64,000 nt of DNA from Actinacidiphila alni (GCF_900112845.1 NZ_FONG01000020.1:1-64000); one strand, 5' to 3'; counted from the first letter of the stretch, positions 18,618-27,267 are shown. The notes: generated by a model not told the origin, from the sequence alone. A program made the numbers and translations.

Positions 18618-19543
18618 TGACGGCGGCAGCGTCCCCCGCGCTCCTGCATCAGGTCGGCGAGCGCGCGCTGACCTGGCTCGACGAGCACCGCGAGCATTTC
18701 AGGCTCACCGACGACGACCGTGCCACGAGCGGCTCGGTCATCGAACGGCTCAAGCCGATCGGTGAGTTGGCCATCAACATGCGGGTGCTGTCGCGCGAGG
18801 GAGTGGCGGGCTCCCGGCAACGCGACCGTTCGCTGCGGCTGTTGGACTTCACCTGGCGCGAACTGCTCGACGGCGGCAATGTGCTGGCCGACCTCCAGCG
18901 CGAAGAGCCGTTGTCCCCCGTGCCGTTGGAGATCTACGCGACCTTCTTCGAACTCGGCCACCGGCACCCGGGGGTGGAGGACGCGGTCGCCCTGGCCCGC
19001 CGCACTGCCTCCTGGCGGGCACTGGAGATGGTGCCCAACCGCCGCCTCGGCGTGCTCAACGCCGAACGCAAGCTGGGCCTGGTGCCCAGCGGCGACTTCG
19101 ACCTGGCGGTGGAGCGCACCTGGCTCGGCCAGTTGCCCGAGCCCTGGACGGTCCAGTTCCACATCGCGTACGACCTCACGCACACCGTCTTCCACCTCAC
19201 CAACTGGGGCGAGGCGCCGGACCGTATCCCACCGGCGATCGCCGACTATCTGACCCGCTATCTGCCGGCCTGGACCGAGGACTGGGCCGACCTCGGGCAC
19301 TGGGACCTGCTCGGCGAACTGCTCGTCGTGGACGCCTGCCTGCCCCGGCCCGCGCTGGACGCGCAGATGTGGCAGCGGTACGCCGACGCGCAGTCCGGCG
19401 ACGGCGCGATGCCGGTGTGCGGCGGCATGCCGGACGGTAATGCGGCCGAGGTCTTCGACCAGGTGCACCATCCGACGCTGGTGGCCGCCTTCGCCTCCGC
19501 GATGGCCACCTCCCGCGCGCTGTCCGCGGACGCCGCCGTATGA
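18614..19543 (+). CDS. Uncharacterised protein (possible DUF6895), copy 2
   Basis: A 309-residue paralogue of the upstream product, without its low-complexity tail. Conserved stretches are LKPIGELAI near 50, GHRHPGVEDAV near 115, RRLGVLNAERKLGL near 140, and YDLTHTVFHLTNWGEAP near 185. A CGG and several His/Asp in the C-terminal part are not shared. It starts GTG-ATG, overlapping the previous stop, and its own stop overlaps the ATG of the serine hydrolase. Two divergent copies side by side suggest a heterodimer or sequential steps. Confidence 0.75.
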   Translation: MMTAAASPALLHQVGERALTWLDEHREHFRLTDDDRATSGSVIERLKPIGELAINMRVLSREGVAGSRQRDRSLRLLDFTWRELLDGGNVLADLQREEPLSPVPLEIYATFFELGHRHPGVEDAVALARRTASWRALEMVPNRRLGVLNAERKLGLVPSGDFDLAVERTWLGQLPEPWTVQFHIAYDLTHTVFHLTNWGEAPDRIPPAIADYLTRYLPAWTEDWADLGHWDLLGELLVVDACLPRPALDAQMWQRYADAQSGDGAMPVCGGMPDGNAAEVFDQVHHPTLVAAFASAMATSRALSADAAV

Positions 19544-20616
19544 GCGTCGCGGCGGCGTCCCGTACGGACGCAGGTCCCGCGACGGACGGCGCCGCGTTCC
19601 GGGAGCGGCTGGAGCGGGCGGCGGCGGAGGTCGACGCGCCCGATGTGGTCCTCGCGGTCTCCCGCGCCGGCCGGCGCACGACGGTCGGCGGCGGCAGCGG
19701 ACCGCAGCCGCAGGGGACGCCGCGCGAGCAGCGGCAGTACGAACTCGGCTCGCTGTCCAAGACCTTCACCGTGCTGCTGCTGGCCGGGCTGGCCCGGGAC
19801 GGTGTGCTCGCACTCGACGACCCGCTGGCCGAGCACCTGCCGGACCTGCCGCTCCCCCACCCGTACGCCCGCGAGATCACGCTGCGGCATCTGGCGACGC
19901 ACACCTCGGGCCTGCCCCGGGTGCCGCGCGAACTGGTCGCGGGCGCGCTGCTGCGGCCGTACACCAACGGTTACGCCGGCTACGACACCGCGCGGCTGCT
20001 GCGTGCCTTCGCCGGTGCCCGCACCCGGCACGCACCCGGCAGCCGCTGGCACTATTCGAATCTGGGGATCGCGCTGCTCGGCCCGGTGCTGGAGCGGGCC
20101 ACCGGCACGGACTACGGCACGCTGCTGCGCGACCGGGTACTGACGCCGCTGGGTCTCACCCGGACGACGGTGGGGCCGCCGATTCCCGGTGACGGCCCCG
20201 CGGCCACCGGCTACCGGGGTGACGGGCGGACGCCGCTGCCGCCGACCGACATGGCGGCCTTCACGGCGGCGGGCGGGGTGCGGGCCGTGCCGGGCGATCT
20301 GCTCACCTATGCCGAGGCCCATCTCTCGCCCGGCGGCAGCGCGTTGGAGGCGGCGCTGCGCGATGTCCAGGTCCCGCAGTTGCGCCGCGGATACGGCCGG
20401 CGGCACACCCACACCCTGACCTGGTACCAGCACCCGGCGCCGGGCGGCCCCCTGCTCTTCCACGCGGGGGCCACCTTCGGGCAGCAGACCTTCCTCGGCT
20501 ACCACCCGGCGACCGGCACGGCGGTCGCCGGACTCGCCACCCGGCACGACCGCCGCTGCCGCGTCGTCACGACGTCGTACGCGCTGCTGTACGAGCTGTG
20601 CGGCGATCCGGCCTGA
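19540..20616 (+). CDS. Serine hydrolase, beta-lactamase/PBP fold (peptidase S12-like)
   Basis: A 358-residue enzyme with class C beta-lactamase motifs: SLSK (SxxK nucleophile) near residue 71, HYSN (YxN) near 168, and FHAGATFG (HxG) near 308. It has no obvious signal peptide and so may act in the cytoplasm, which is unusual for a wall enzyme and fits a biosynthetic peptidase, esterase or transacylase. It is the last gene of the coupled operon (ATGA overlap with the second paralogue). In this context it could remove a leader, hydrolyse or cyclise the peptide; this is inference. Confidence 0.85.
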   Translation: MSVAAASRTDAGPATDGAAFRERLERAAAEVDAPDVVLAVSRAGRRTTVGGGSGPQPQGTPREQRQYELGSLSKTFTVLLLAGLARDGVLALDDPLAEHLPDLPLPHPYAREITLRHLATHTSGLPRVPRELVAGALLRPYTNGYAGYDTARLLRAFAGARTRHAPGSRWHYSNLGIALLGPVLERATGTDYGTLLRDRVLTPLGLTRTTVGPPIPGDGPAATGYRGDGRTPLPPTDMAAFTAAGGVRAVPGDLLTYAEAHLSPGGSALEAALRDVQVPQLRRGYGRRHTHTLTWYQHPAPGGPLLFHAGATFGQQTFLGYHPATGTAVAGLATRHDRRCRVVTTSYALLYELCGDPA

Positions 20617-20634
20617 CGCACCGGCCGTCCGTCG

Positions 20635-20658
20635 GGCCGTACGTCAGGCCGTACGTCA
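20635..20658. repeat. Tandem 12-bp direct repeat
   Basis: GGCCGTACGTCA occurs twice without a gap between the convergent serine hydrolase and exporter genes. The second copy includes the exporter stop codon. There is no clear hairpin terminator here. Confidence 0.7.
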
Positions 20659-22326
20659 CGAAGCCGATCCGGCGGCCGGCTGGTCGGCCTTGGGCTGCTC
20701 CGAGAAGTCGCCCGCGGTGGTCCGCAGCGGCACCTCGGTGATCAGCAGCGAGAGCACGAAGGCGATCACCAGGACGCCGGCGCCGACGAGGAAGGCCACA
20801 TTGATCGCGTCGGTGAATCCCGACTTGAAGGGGTGCGCGAGCACCGGGTCGACGTGCTTGAGGAACGAGGTGTCGTTGAGCGTGCCGGTGCTGCCCGACG
20901 ACGCCGAGGTGAGCGTCTTGAGCTGGTCGGGGTGGGCCTGCGCCGCCTTCTGGAAGGCTTCGCCGCCCCGGGCGCCGGCGTATGCCGAACCGATTTTGCT
21001 GCCGACGACCGAGTAGACGATGGACAGGAACACCGCGACGCCCAGCGTGCCGCCCATCTGCCGGAAGAAGGTGGTCGAGGAAGTGGCGACACCGATGTCG
21101 CGCGGTGGCACGGCATTCTGCATCGCGAGCACGATCGTCTGCATGTTCAGGCCGAGCCCGGCGCCGACCACGAACATCGCCAGGTCGGCGTAGAGCAGGC
21201 TGCTGTCGGCCGAGAGCTGCCAGAGCATCAGCATGCCGGTGACCAGCAGGACGCAGCCGATGATCGGGAAGATCTTGTAGCGGCCGGTCCTGGAGGTGAT
21301 CTGGCCGGAGACCATGGACAGCGCCATGATGCCGAGCACCAGCGGCAGGGTGAGCAGACCGGCCTTGGTGGGCGAGTTGCCCTTGACCAGCTGGAGGTAG
21401 AGCGGGATCAGCGTGATGCCGCCGAACATGCCGATACCGATGATCGCGGACTGCGCCGAGCCGACCGCGAAGACCCGGTTGCGGAAGAGCCGCAGCGGCA
21501 GCAGCGCGTCCTCGCCCGCCCGGCGTTCGGCCAGCAGGAAGGCGACGACGCCGACCGCGCCGATGATGTAGCAGGACAGCGAGGAGGCGGCGCCCCAGCC
21601 CCATTCGCGGCCCTGCTCGGCGACGATCAGCAGCGGGACGAGGGCGGTGATGAGTGCGGTGGCGCCCAGGTAGTCGATCTTGTGCGACCTGCGCTCCTGC
21701 CGCACGTGCAACACCCGGGCGACCACGAACAGGGCGAGGATGCCGATCGGCACGTTGATCAGGAAGATCCAGCGCCAGCCGTCGATGCCGAGGAGCTGGT
21801 CCTGCCCGGCCAGCGCACCGCCGATGACCGGTCCCAGCACGCTGGAGGTGCCGAAGACGGCCATGAAGTAGCCCTGGTACTTGGCGCGCTGCCGGGGCGG
21901 GATGATGTCGCCGACGATGGCCAGCGCGAGCGAGAACAGACCGCCGGCGCCTATGCCCTGGAGGGCGCGGAAGCCGGCGAGCATGTACATCGACGTCGCG
22001 GCCATGCACAGCGCGGAGCCGACGATGAAGACCGCGATGGCGAAGAGGAAGAACGGCTTGCGGCCGTACTGGTCGGACAGCTTGCCGTACAGCGGGGTGC
22101 TGATCGTGGAGGTGATCAGGAAGGCGGTGGTCACCCACGCCTGCGCCGTCAGGCCGTTGAGGCTCTCGCCGATCTTGTAGATCGCCGTCGAGACCACCGT
22201 CTGGTCCAGCGCGGCCAGGAACATGCCCAGCAGCAGACCCGACAGGATGACCATGATCTGCCGGTGCGTGTACTCCGTCGGTGGCGCCGCGGTACCGGCC
22301 GGCGCGGCGTCTGCCTGAGCACTCAT
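20656..22326 (-). CDS. MFS efflux transporter, DHA2 (EmrB/QacA) family
   Basis: A 556-residue 14-helix exporter. It has LAALDQTVVSTAI in helix 1, GKLSDQYGRKPFF (motif A) near residue 78, and RALQGIGAGGLFSLALAI near 120. A periplasmic loop of about 90 residues lies near the C-terminus (residues 415-500). The ATG at 22326 is chosen because AGAGGAAA lies in front of it; an in-frame GTG at 22344 would place that site inside the gene. It converges on the peptide operon with about 40 bp between stops, so it may export that operon's product, though its promoter is separate. Confidence 0.9.
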   Translation of the reverse strand: MSAQADAAPAGTAAPPTEYTHRQIMVILSGLLLGMFLAALDQTVVSTAIYKIGESLNGLTAQAWVTTAFLITSTISTPLYGKLSDQYGRKPFFLFAIAVFIVGSALCMAATSMYMLAGFRALQGIGAGGLFSLALAIVGDIIPPRQRAKYQGYFMAVFGTSSVLGPVIGGALAGQDQLLGIDGWRWIFLINVPIGILALFVVARVLHVRQERRSHKIDYLGATALITALVPLLIVAEQGREWGWGAASSLSCYIIGAVGVVAFLLAERRAGEDALLPLRLFRNRVFAVGSAQSAIIGIGMFGGITLIPLYLQLVKGNSPTKAGLLTLPLVLGIMALSMVSGQITSRTGRYKIFPIIGCVLLVTGMLMLWQLSADSSLLYADLAMFVVGAGLGLNMQTIVLAMQNAVPPRDIGVATSSTTFFRQMGGTLGVAVFLSIVYSVVGSKIGSAYAGARGGEAFQKAAQAHPDQLKTLTSASSGSTGTLNDTSFLKHVDPVLAHPFKSGFTDAINVAFLVGAGVLVIAFVLSLLITEVPLRTTAGDFSEQPKADQPAAGSAS

Positions 22327-22441
22327 CGTGCTGTTTCCTCTCACCCGTCACACTGCTGCTTGCCTAGGGCAACAGTACGCGGTCGGCACCGCGAACCTTC
22401 CACTCGATTTCCGCGTTCCGGCGGCTACCGGGGAGTAGTAG

Positions 22442-23413
22442 CTACCGGGGCGTAAGCGCGTCCACCCCGGTCAGCTCCGCGGACAGCGCCCACAGCCGTG
22501 CGGCCTGCTCCGGGTCGGTGGCCCAGTCGCGGACGCCGGTCCTGGCGCCGTCGGCCGGCGCGGGCTCGGCGATGTCGCAGTCCTCCAGGTAGACACCGCC
22601 CATCCCGTCCAGCTGCGGCGAGGTGGCGCCCCAGACCTGGGTGGCCGCGCCCTGCTCGGTGGACTTGAATCCGTCGGGGTTCAGCGGGTTGCCGTCCTCG
22701 TCGATCCAGCCGCGCTCGACCATCTCGGCCTTGGGCAGGTGGCGCTGGAGCGGGGTGAGGATGCCGCCGGGGTGCAGCGCGAAGGCGCGGACGCCGTGCT
22801 CCCGGCCGAGCGCGTCCAGATGCACCGCGAACAGCACATTGGCGGTCTTGGCCTGGCCGTACGCCTCCCACTTGTCGTAGTCGCCGTGGGTGAAGTGGAT
22901 GTCGTCCCAGCGGATGCCGGAGCGGTGGTGGCCGCCGGAGGAGACCGCGACGACGCGCGCGCCGCCGTCCGCGGCGATGGCCGGCCACAAGCGGTTGACC
23001 AGGGCGTAGTGCCCGAGGTGGTTGGTGGCGAACTGCGCCTCCCAGCCGGGGCCGACCCGGGTCTCGGGGCAGGCCATGACGGCGGCGCTGTTGATGACGA
23101 TGTCGATCGGGCGGTCGGTGGCGAGGAAGCGCTCGGCGAAGCCGCGGACGCTGTCGAGGTCGGCGAGGTCGAGCTCGTCGACCTCCACGCCCTCGATGCC
23201 GTCCAGCGCGTCCTTGGCGGTGTCCGGGCGCCTGGCGGGGACGACCACATGGGCGCCCGCCTCGGTCAGTGCGCGCGTGGTCTCCACGCCGATGCCGGAG
23301 TAGCCGCCCGTGACGAGCGCCAGCTTGCCCGTCAGGTCGATACCGCGCAGCACCTCCCGCGCGGTGGTGTCGGCGCCGAAACCCGATCCGATGCTGTGCT
23401 GATTCGTTGTCAT
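22442..23413 (-). CDS. Short-chain dehydrogenase/reductase
   Basis: A 323-residue NAD(P)-dependent oxidoreductase. The Rossmann motif TGGYSGIG is near residue 36, NSAAVM near 106, a catalytic Ser in VVAVSSGGHH near 152, and YGQAK (catalytic Tyr and Lys) near 184. The length fits the retinol-dehydrogenase/WWOX-like branch of SDRs. The ATG at 23413 lies seven bases after the -10 element of a MerR-type promoter, so the mRNA is probably leaderless; no ribosome site is present. The substrate is unknown, with an aldehyde or ketone detoxification role plausible. Confidence 0.87.
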   Translation of the reverse strand: MTTNQHSIGSGFGADTTAREVLRGIDLTGKLALVTGGYSGIGVETTRALTEAGAHVVVPARRPDTAKDALDGIEGVEVDELDLADLDSVRGFAERFLATDRPIDIVINSAAVMACPETRVGPGWEAQFATNHLGHYALVNRLWPAIAADGGARVVAVSSGGHHRSGIRWDDIHFTHGDYDKWEAYGQAKTANVLFAVHLDALGREHGVRAFALHPGGILTPLQRHLPKAEMVERGWIDEDGNPLNPDGFKSTEQGAATQVWGATSPQLDGMGGVYLEDCDIAEPAPADGARTGVRDWATDPEQAARLWALSAELTGVDALTPR

Positions 23414-23420
23414 GGCGTCC

Positions 23421-23452
23421 ACGCTAGGAGCTGGAGTGGACTCCAGCGCAAG
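23421..23452 (-). promoter_or_regulatory. MerR-type promoter with 19-bp spacer
   Basis: Read on the minus strand, TTGCGC is followed by a 19-base spacer and TAGCGT. The spacer contains the perfect dyad GCTGGAGT-CC-ACTCCAGC (23430-23447). An over-long spacer with a central dyad is the hallmark of promoters activated by MerR-family proteins. The regulator gene is not in the window. Confidence 0.75.
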
Positions 23453-23508
23453 CGCGACGCGTACGGGGCTGTCGCCCTCCCGCGCGTACGGTTCGCGTCC
23501 GCCTCGTA

Positions 23509-24366
23509 TCAGGCGGCCAGCTCACGGATCAGCGGGACCGCCCGGGACAGCCGGACCGTGCCGTACGCGATCAGGCCGACGGCGGCGAGCTGCGGCAGCA
23601 CCCACCAGCCGGTCCTGATGTGCTCGCCGTAGACGGTGATGCCCAGCGCCAGGCTGACGGTGGCGTCGCCGAGGGTGAGCGCGGGCTGCGAGGCGACGAT
23701 CGGCCCGGCCTGGAGCGCGCTCTCCAGCAGGAAGATCGCGGTGACCCCGCACAGCGCGAAGCCGTAGGTCTGCCAGGCGGTGAGGAAGGCGGTGACGCCG
23801 TGCGCCGAGAAGGTGTCGGCGGCCGACTTCATCAGGGCGGCGGTGAGCGCGTTGGCGACGGCGGAGGCGCCGCCGAGCAGCGCGGCCCGGGCGATGCCGG
23901 ACGGACGGTGGTAGGCGGTGGCGACCGCCCAGCCGCCGCCGGCCAGGCAGAGCAGTCCCGCGGGCACCCAGTGCGCCATGGACGCCTGGGTGCCGCCGCC
24001 TCCGGGGGCCGCGGCGGCCAGGGCCAGCGCCAGGCCCGCGACCATGCAGATCACGCCCGGCCAGCCGGCCCGCGGCAGGGCGCGGCCCAGCAGCGGCACG
24101 CTGAACAGCAGGGCGAGCGGCAGTTCCATGATGAAGACGGGCTGCGCGAGGGCGAGCGGCCCGGTCACCAGGGCCAGTGCCTGGAAGGCGGCGGCGCCGG
24201 CCACGCCGCAGATGCCGAGCAGCCACACCGGCTGCCGGATCATGGCGATCATCTGCCGGGGGCGCATCGCGTCGTTGGGCGGCACGGCAAGGGCGGCCTT
24301 GCGCTGGAGGACGGTTCCCGCCGCGTTGCTTGCCGCTCCGAGCAACGCGAAGAACACACACAGCAC
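23509..24366 (-). CDS. DMT-superfamily transporter (EamA-like)
   Basis: A roughly 285-residue membrane protein with about nine or ten hydrophobic helices in two halves. The QALALVTGPLALAQPVFIMELPLALL segment in the first half and SALQAGPIVASQPALTLGD in the second are the paired EamA-type motifs. The frame is open to 24465, but that start would lie inside the terminator hairpin at 24450-24494. The GTG at 24366, behind GGGAGG, is a better choice, though not certain. Family members export metabolites or import magnesium (NIPA-like). No partner gene suggests the substrate. Confidence 0.75.
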   Translation of the reverse strand: MLCVFFALLGAASNAAGTVLQRKAALAVPPNDAMRPRQMIAMIRQPVWLLGICGVAGAAAFQALALVTGPLALAQPVFIMELPLALLFSVPLLGRALPRAGWPGVICMVAGLALALAAAAPGGGGTQASMAHWVPAGLLCLAGGGWAVATAYHRPSGIARAALLGGASAVANALTAALMKSAADTFSAHGVTAFLTAWQTYGFALCGVTAIFLLESALQAGPIVASQPALTLGDATVSLALGITVYGEHIRTGWWVLPQLAAVGLIAYGTVRLSRAVPLIRELAA

Positions 24367-24449
24367 CAGCAGGGTCGGCCTCCCGTGACGTAACTCCTCC
24401 GGCGCAGCGTAGGCGGCGGGCAGAGCGGACGCACCACGGGGGTGGGGTG

Positions 24450-24494
24450 CGGGCCCGCCCTTCACCCGTTCGACGCGGGTGAAGGGCGGGCCCG
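24450..24494 (-). terminator. Terminator of the secreted glucanase gene
   Basis: Perfect 19-bp arms around a seven-base loop (TTCGACG) lie 34 bp after the glucanase stop. Confidence 0.85.
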
Positions 24495-24527
24495 ATCAGG
24501 ATTGCGGTCGGTCAGGATTGCGGCCGG

Positions 24528-26906
24528 TCAGGGATAGGAGACGACATTGCTGGGGGTGGTGTTCGAGGCGGTGACCGCTCCGGTGTCGTTGATGACGTGG
24601 CTGATGGTGCCCACGCCGCCGAGCGAGACGGTCAGGACGTCGTGGAACTTCACACCGGAGGTGTTGGGCACCTCGAAGGCGTGGTAGCTGTTCACCGCCG
24701 GATTGACGTTGAAGTAGCAGTAGCTGCCCAGGCCCCATGCCTCATGGGTGGTGACGTTCGCACCGACCTTGTAGGCGGCGTAGCCGTTCTGCCCGTTGGG
24801 ATTGACCCAGGCGGCCTGGTTGGGCGGGTCGTACGGCATCTCGTTCTGGAAGAAGATCGTCTTGCCGCCCTGGCCGTTCCACACCACCTCGTACTTCTGG
24901 TAGTGCTCGACGAACAGTCCGGTCGCCAGGACGTTGTTGCCGTTGACGGTCAGGCCGTTGTCCGCGGTGTTGGAGGTCCAGCCGACGCCGCTGCCGTGGT
25001 CGGCGCGCCAGGCCCAGATGTGGTCGATGATCGCGTTGTTGCTATTGACGATCAGGCTGTTGGTGGCCTTGCCGGCGACCTGGCCGCCGATCCGGAAGAA
25101 GACGTCCTGGATGGTGGTCGGGTTGCTCGCGTGGCTCGCCGAAGAGCCGGACGGGCCGACGGTGAGCAGCGCCTGCGAGTTGGTGGTGCCCGCGTCGAAG
25201 AGCAGGCCCTTGAGGCGCACGCCGTCCACGTCGGCGACCTGCATGGCGTTGACGCCGTTGTCCGGGACGAAGGTCGGGTAGCCGATGCCGAGGATGGTGG
25301 TGTTGGCCTTGGTGACGTTCAGCGTCTGGTTCAGGTGGTAGACGCCGGGGGTGACGAAGAGGTTGCAGCCCTGGGAGAGCGCGGTGTTGATGGTCGCGGC
25401 GGTGTCACCGGACTTGACCACGTAGAACTGGCTCATCGGCAGCGAGGTGCCGGGGGTGCTGCCGCTCGCCCAGCTCGGGCCCGAGGCGTTGGTGCGCAGC
25501 GACGGCAGGAACACCCGGTACTTGCCCGCGCTGTCGACGTACAGATACGGCACGTCGCGGGAGACCGGGGTGGTGGCCAGGGTGGTCTCGGGCGGGTTCG
25601 GGAAGGTGTTGGCCGGGGCGCCGTTGACGCCGGAGAAGACCATGTTCCACACGCCGCCGGACCAGCTGCCGAGGTTGCTGTCGCGGGTGTACCACTGCTG
25701 CTGGGAGATCGACGCGGTCTGGCCGCTGACCTTGCTGTCGGCGATGTAGCCGCCGCTGGCGTAGCCGTAGCTGGCCGGGTAGAGCGCGAGCCCGCCGTGC
25801 ACGTCGATCCGGCGGAAGGGGGCGGCCTGCGCGACGGCCCAGCGGTCGGTGCCGCTGGAGGGGTTGATGGCCAGGTTCTCCGCCGAGCGCCAGAAGTTCT
25901 GGGTGGCGTTGCCCGCGTCCGAGGCGTTGAAGGCGTCCACGGTGACGTCGCCGTTGATGGTGACGTCGTCTGGATTCTGGCCGAGGCCGGCCACCGAGGT
26001 GTAGAAGCCGACGTTGTCGGTCACGTTGTACGTGCCCGGCTTGAAGAGCTGGGCGACGCGGTTGTTGCTGAACTGCGCGGTCTGGGTGTCCTTCTGCTGG
26101 TTGAACTGCGCGTCGAGCTGCGACTGGATGGTCGCGCTGGACATCGACGGGTCGTAAATGTGGACGTTGGGACCGAAGTTGGGAGTGTCCGACTGCACGG
26201 GGCAGCTCGCCTGCGTCGTACCGATGGTGTAACTGGCGGTGGCGACGGCGGAGTTGGTGGAACCGGACTTGATGCCGATCGCCTTCACCGTGGTGCTGCT
26301 GGAGATCGTCAGCGGCGCGCTGTAGAGCGTGGAGGAGGCGGTCGGGGTGGAGCCGTCCAGGGTGTAGCGGATGCTCGCGCCCGAGGTGGCGTCGGAGATC
26401 GTCACGGTCTGGGCGGAGCTGAAGGTGCCGCCCGCGGGGCTGAACGACGGTGTGGCGACGGTCGTTCCGGTGCCGCCGGTGCTGCCGCCGGTCGTGCTTC
26501 CGCTGCCCTGGGTGTACGTGAAGTGCGGCGTGTCGTACTGCGGGCCGTTCTTCTCGTAGGTGAACCAGTAGTCGAGCACATTGCCGGTGGCCAGCGAGCC
26601 GACCGTCCAGGTCCAGACGCCGGAGCTGTTGGTCATCCGGACGTTCTGCTGGTTGGCGTTGTTGACCAGGTAGTGCGCGTCCACATAGGCCGCGGCCGTG
26701 GTGGGCGTGAACGTGATCTTCGCCTGGGTGGTGCTCAGTTGGGTGACGCTCTGGGTGTAGTCGGAGGCGTCCGCCGAGGCGGTCCCGGCTGTCTGGACGA
26801 GGCCGAGTATCCCGGCCAGGACGAGGACGACGGCTCCGAGCAGCGCGACGGCGCGCCGCCGCCGCGACTCGGTCCCGGTGCGACCGGGGAGGAGGGATCT
26901 GCGCAT
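24528..26906 (-). CDS. Secreted beta-1,3-glucan-active protein: CBM56, CHB_HEX domain, GH55-like beta-helix
   Basis: A 792-residue exported protein. A signal peptide with an RRRR n-region is cut at about TASA (residue 44). Residues 48-135 form a CBM56 beta-1,3-glucan-binding module (YWFTYEKNGPQYDTPHFTYT). A Gly/Ser/Thr linker follows, then a chitobiase/beta-hexosaminidase C-terminal-like domain (155-235, IRYTLDGSTPT). Residues 240-792 resemble the double right-handed beta-helix of GH55 laminarinases. The ATG at 26906 has AAAGGA upstream. A LacI-type operator 130 bp upstream fits induction by glucan oligosaccharides. The catalytic Glu was not located, so the GH55 call is moderate. Confidence 0.8.
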   Translation of the reverse strand: MRRSLLPGRTGTESRRRRAVALLGAVVLVLAGILGLVQTAGTASADASDYTQSVTQLSTTQAKITFTPTTAAAYVDAHYLVNNANQQNVRMTNSSGVWTWTVGSLATGNVLDYWFTYEKNGPQYDTPHFTYTQGSGSTTGGSTGGTGTTVATPSFSPAGGTFSSAQTVTISDATSGASIRYTLDGSTPTASSTLYSAPLTISSSTTVKAIGIKSGSTNSAVATASYTIGTTQASCPVQSDTPNFGPNVHIYDPSMSSATIQSQLDAQFNQQKDTQTAQFSNNRVAQLFKPGTYNVTDNVGFYTSVAGLGQNPDDVTINGDVTVDAFNASDAGNATQNFWRSAENLAINPSSGTDRWAVAQAAPFRRIDVHGGLALYPASYGYASGGYIADSKVSGQTASISQQQWYTRDSNLGSWSGGVWNMVFSGVNGAPANTFPNPPETTLATTPVSRDVPYLYVDSAGKYRVFLPSLRTNASGPSWASGSTPGTSLPMSQFYVVKSGDTAATINTALSQGCNLFVTPGVYHLNQTLNVTKANTTILGIGYPTFVPDNGVNAMQVADVDGVRLKGLLFDAGTTNSQALLTVGPSGSSASHASNPTTIQDVFFRIGGQVAGKATNSLIVNSNNAIIDHIWAWRADHGSGVGWTSNTADNGLTVNGNNVLATGLFVEHYQKYEVVWNGQGGKTIFFQNEMPYDPPNQAAWVNPNGQNGYAAYKVGANVTTHEAWGLGSYCYFNVNPAVNSYHAFEVPNTSGVKFHDVLTVSLGGVGTISHVINDTGAVTASNTTPSNVVSYP

Positions 26907-27035
26907 GTGTGGGGGTCCTTTCGCCTGGCTTCGCGAAGTGAACGCCAGGGTCAGCGCGGAGTTGTGGGGGTGGATCGCGCTCGGCACTGCACATTCAGGG
27001 CCACAGTCCTGACATGACCCTTTGATTCATCGAAT

Positions 27036-27049
27036 TGAGAACGCTCTCA
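27036..27049. promoter_or_regulatory. LacI-family (CebR-like) operator
   Basis: TGAGAACGCTCTCA matches the 14-bp TGGGAGCGCTCCCA-type palindrome used by Streptomyces sugar repressors, with 12 of 14 positions symmetric. It lies in the promoter region of the glucanase gene. Confidence 0.7.
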
Positions 27050-27143
27050 GTCTGCGGATCAGGGAGGCCAGCGATCCGTAAGGCAGTGTCGATTGACGGT
27101 GGCGAGCCGTCAAGAAGAAGTTCCGGATTCACGCAAGGAACGG

Positions 27144-27240
27144 TCACCGCGGGGGGCGCACGAGTCCCGACCGGTAGGCGAGGACGACGAGTTGGGCGCG
27201 GTCGCGGGCGCCGAGCAGCGCCTTGGCGGTCAACTCCGGG
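27144..27240 (-). pseudogene. C-terminal remnant of a LuxR-type response regulator
   Basis: About 32 codons end in LGARDRAQLVVLAYRSGLVR and a stop at 27144. This is the last part of a NarL/LuxR helix-turn-helix domain: recognition-helix end, dimer helix, and the common GLVRP tail. No receiver domain or start exists upstream; the sequence runs into the RCC1 gene end. It is a decayed two-component regulator. The rest of the 26907-27267 gap holds only the operator described above. Confidence 0.65.
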
Positions 27241-27267
27241 TCCGCGCAGCTGGCGGCGGTCGCGGCA

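Noticed and set aside
22360..22372. TTGCC-TAG-GGCAA palindrome upstream of the exporter gene
   Set aside because: The arms are only five bases and GC-biased. It lies at a plausible operator position, but chance occurrence is likely and no second copy was seen.
24366..24465. The upstream GTG at 24465 as start of the DMT transporter
   Set aside because: It would lie inside the 19-bp-stem terminator of the glucanase gene and adds a hydrophilic Pro/Ala extension not expected before the first membrane helix.
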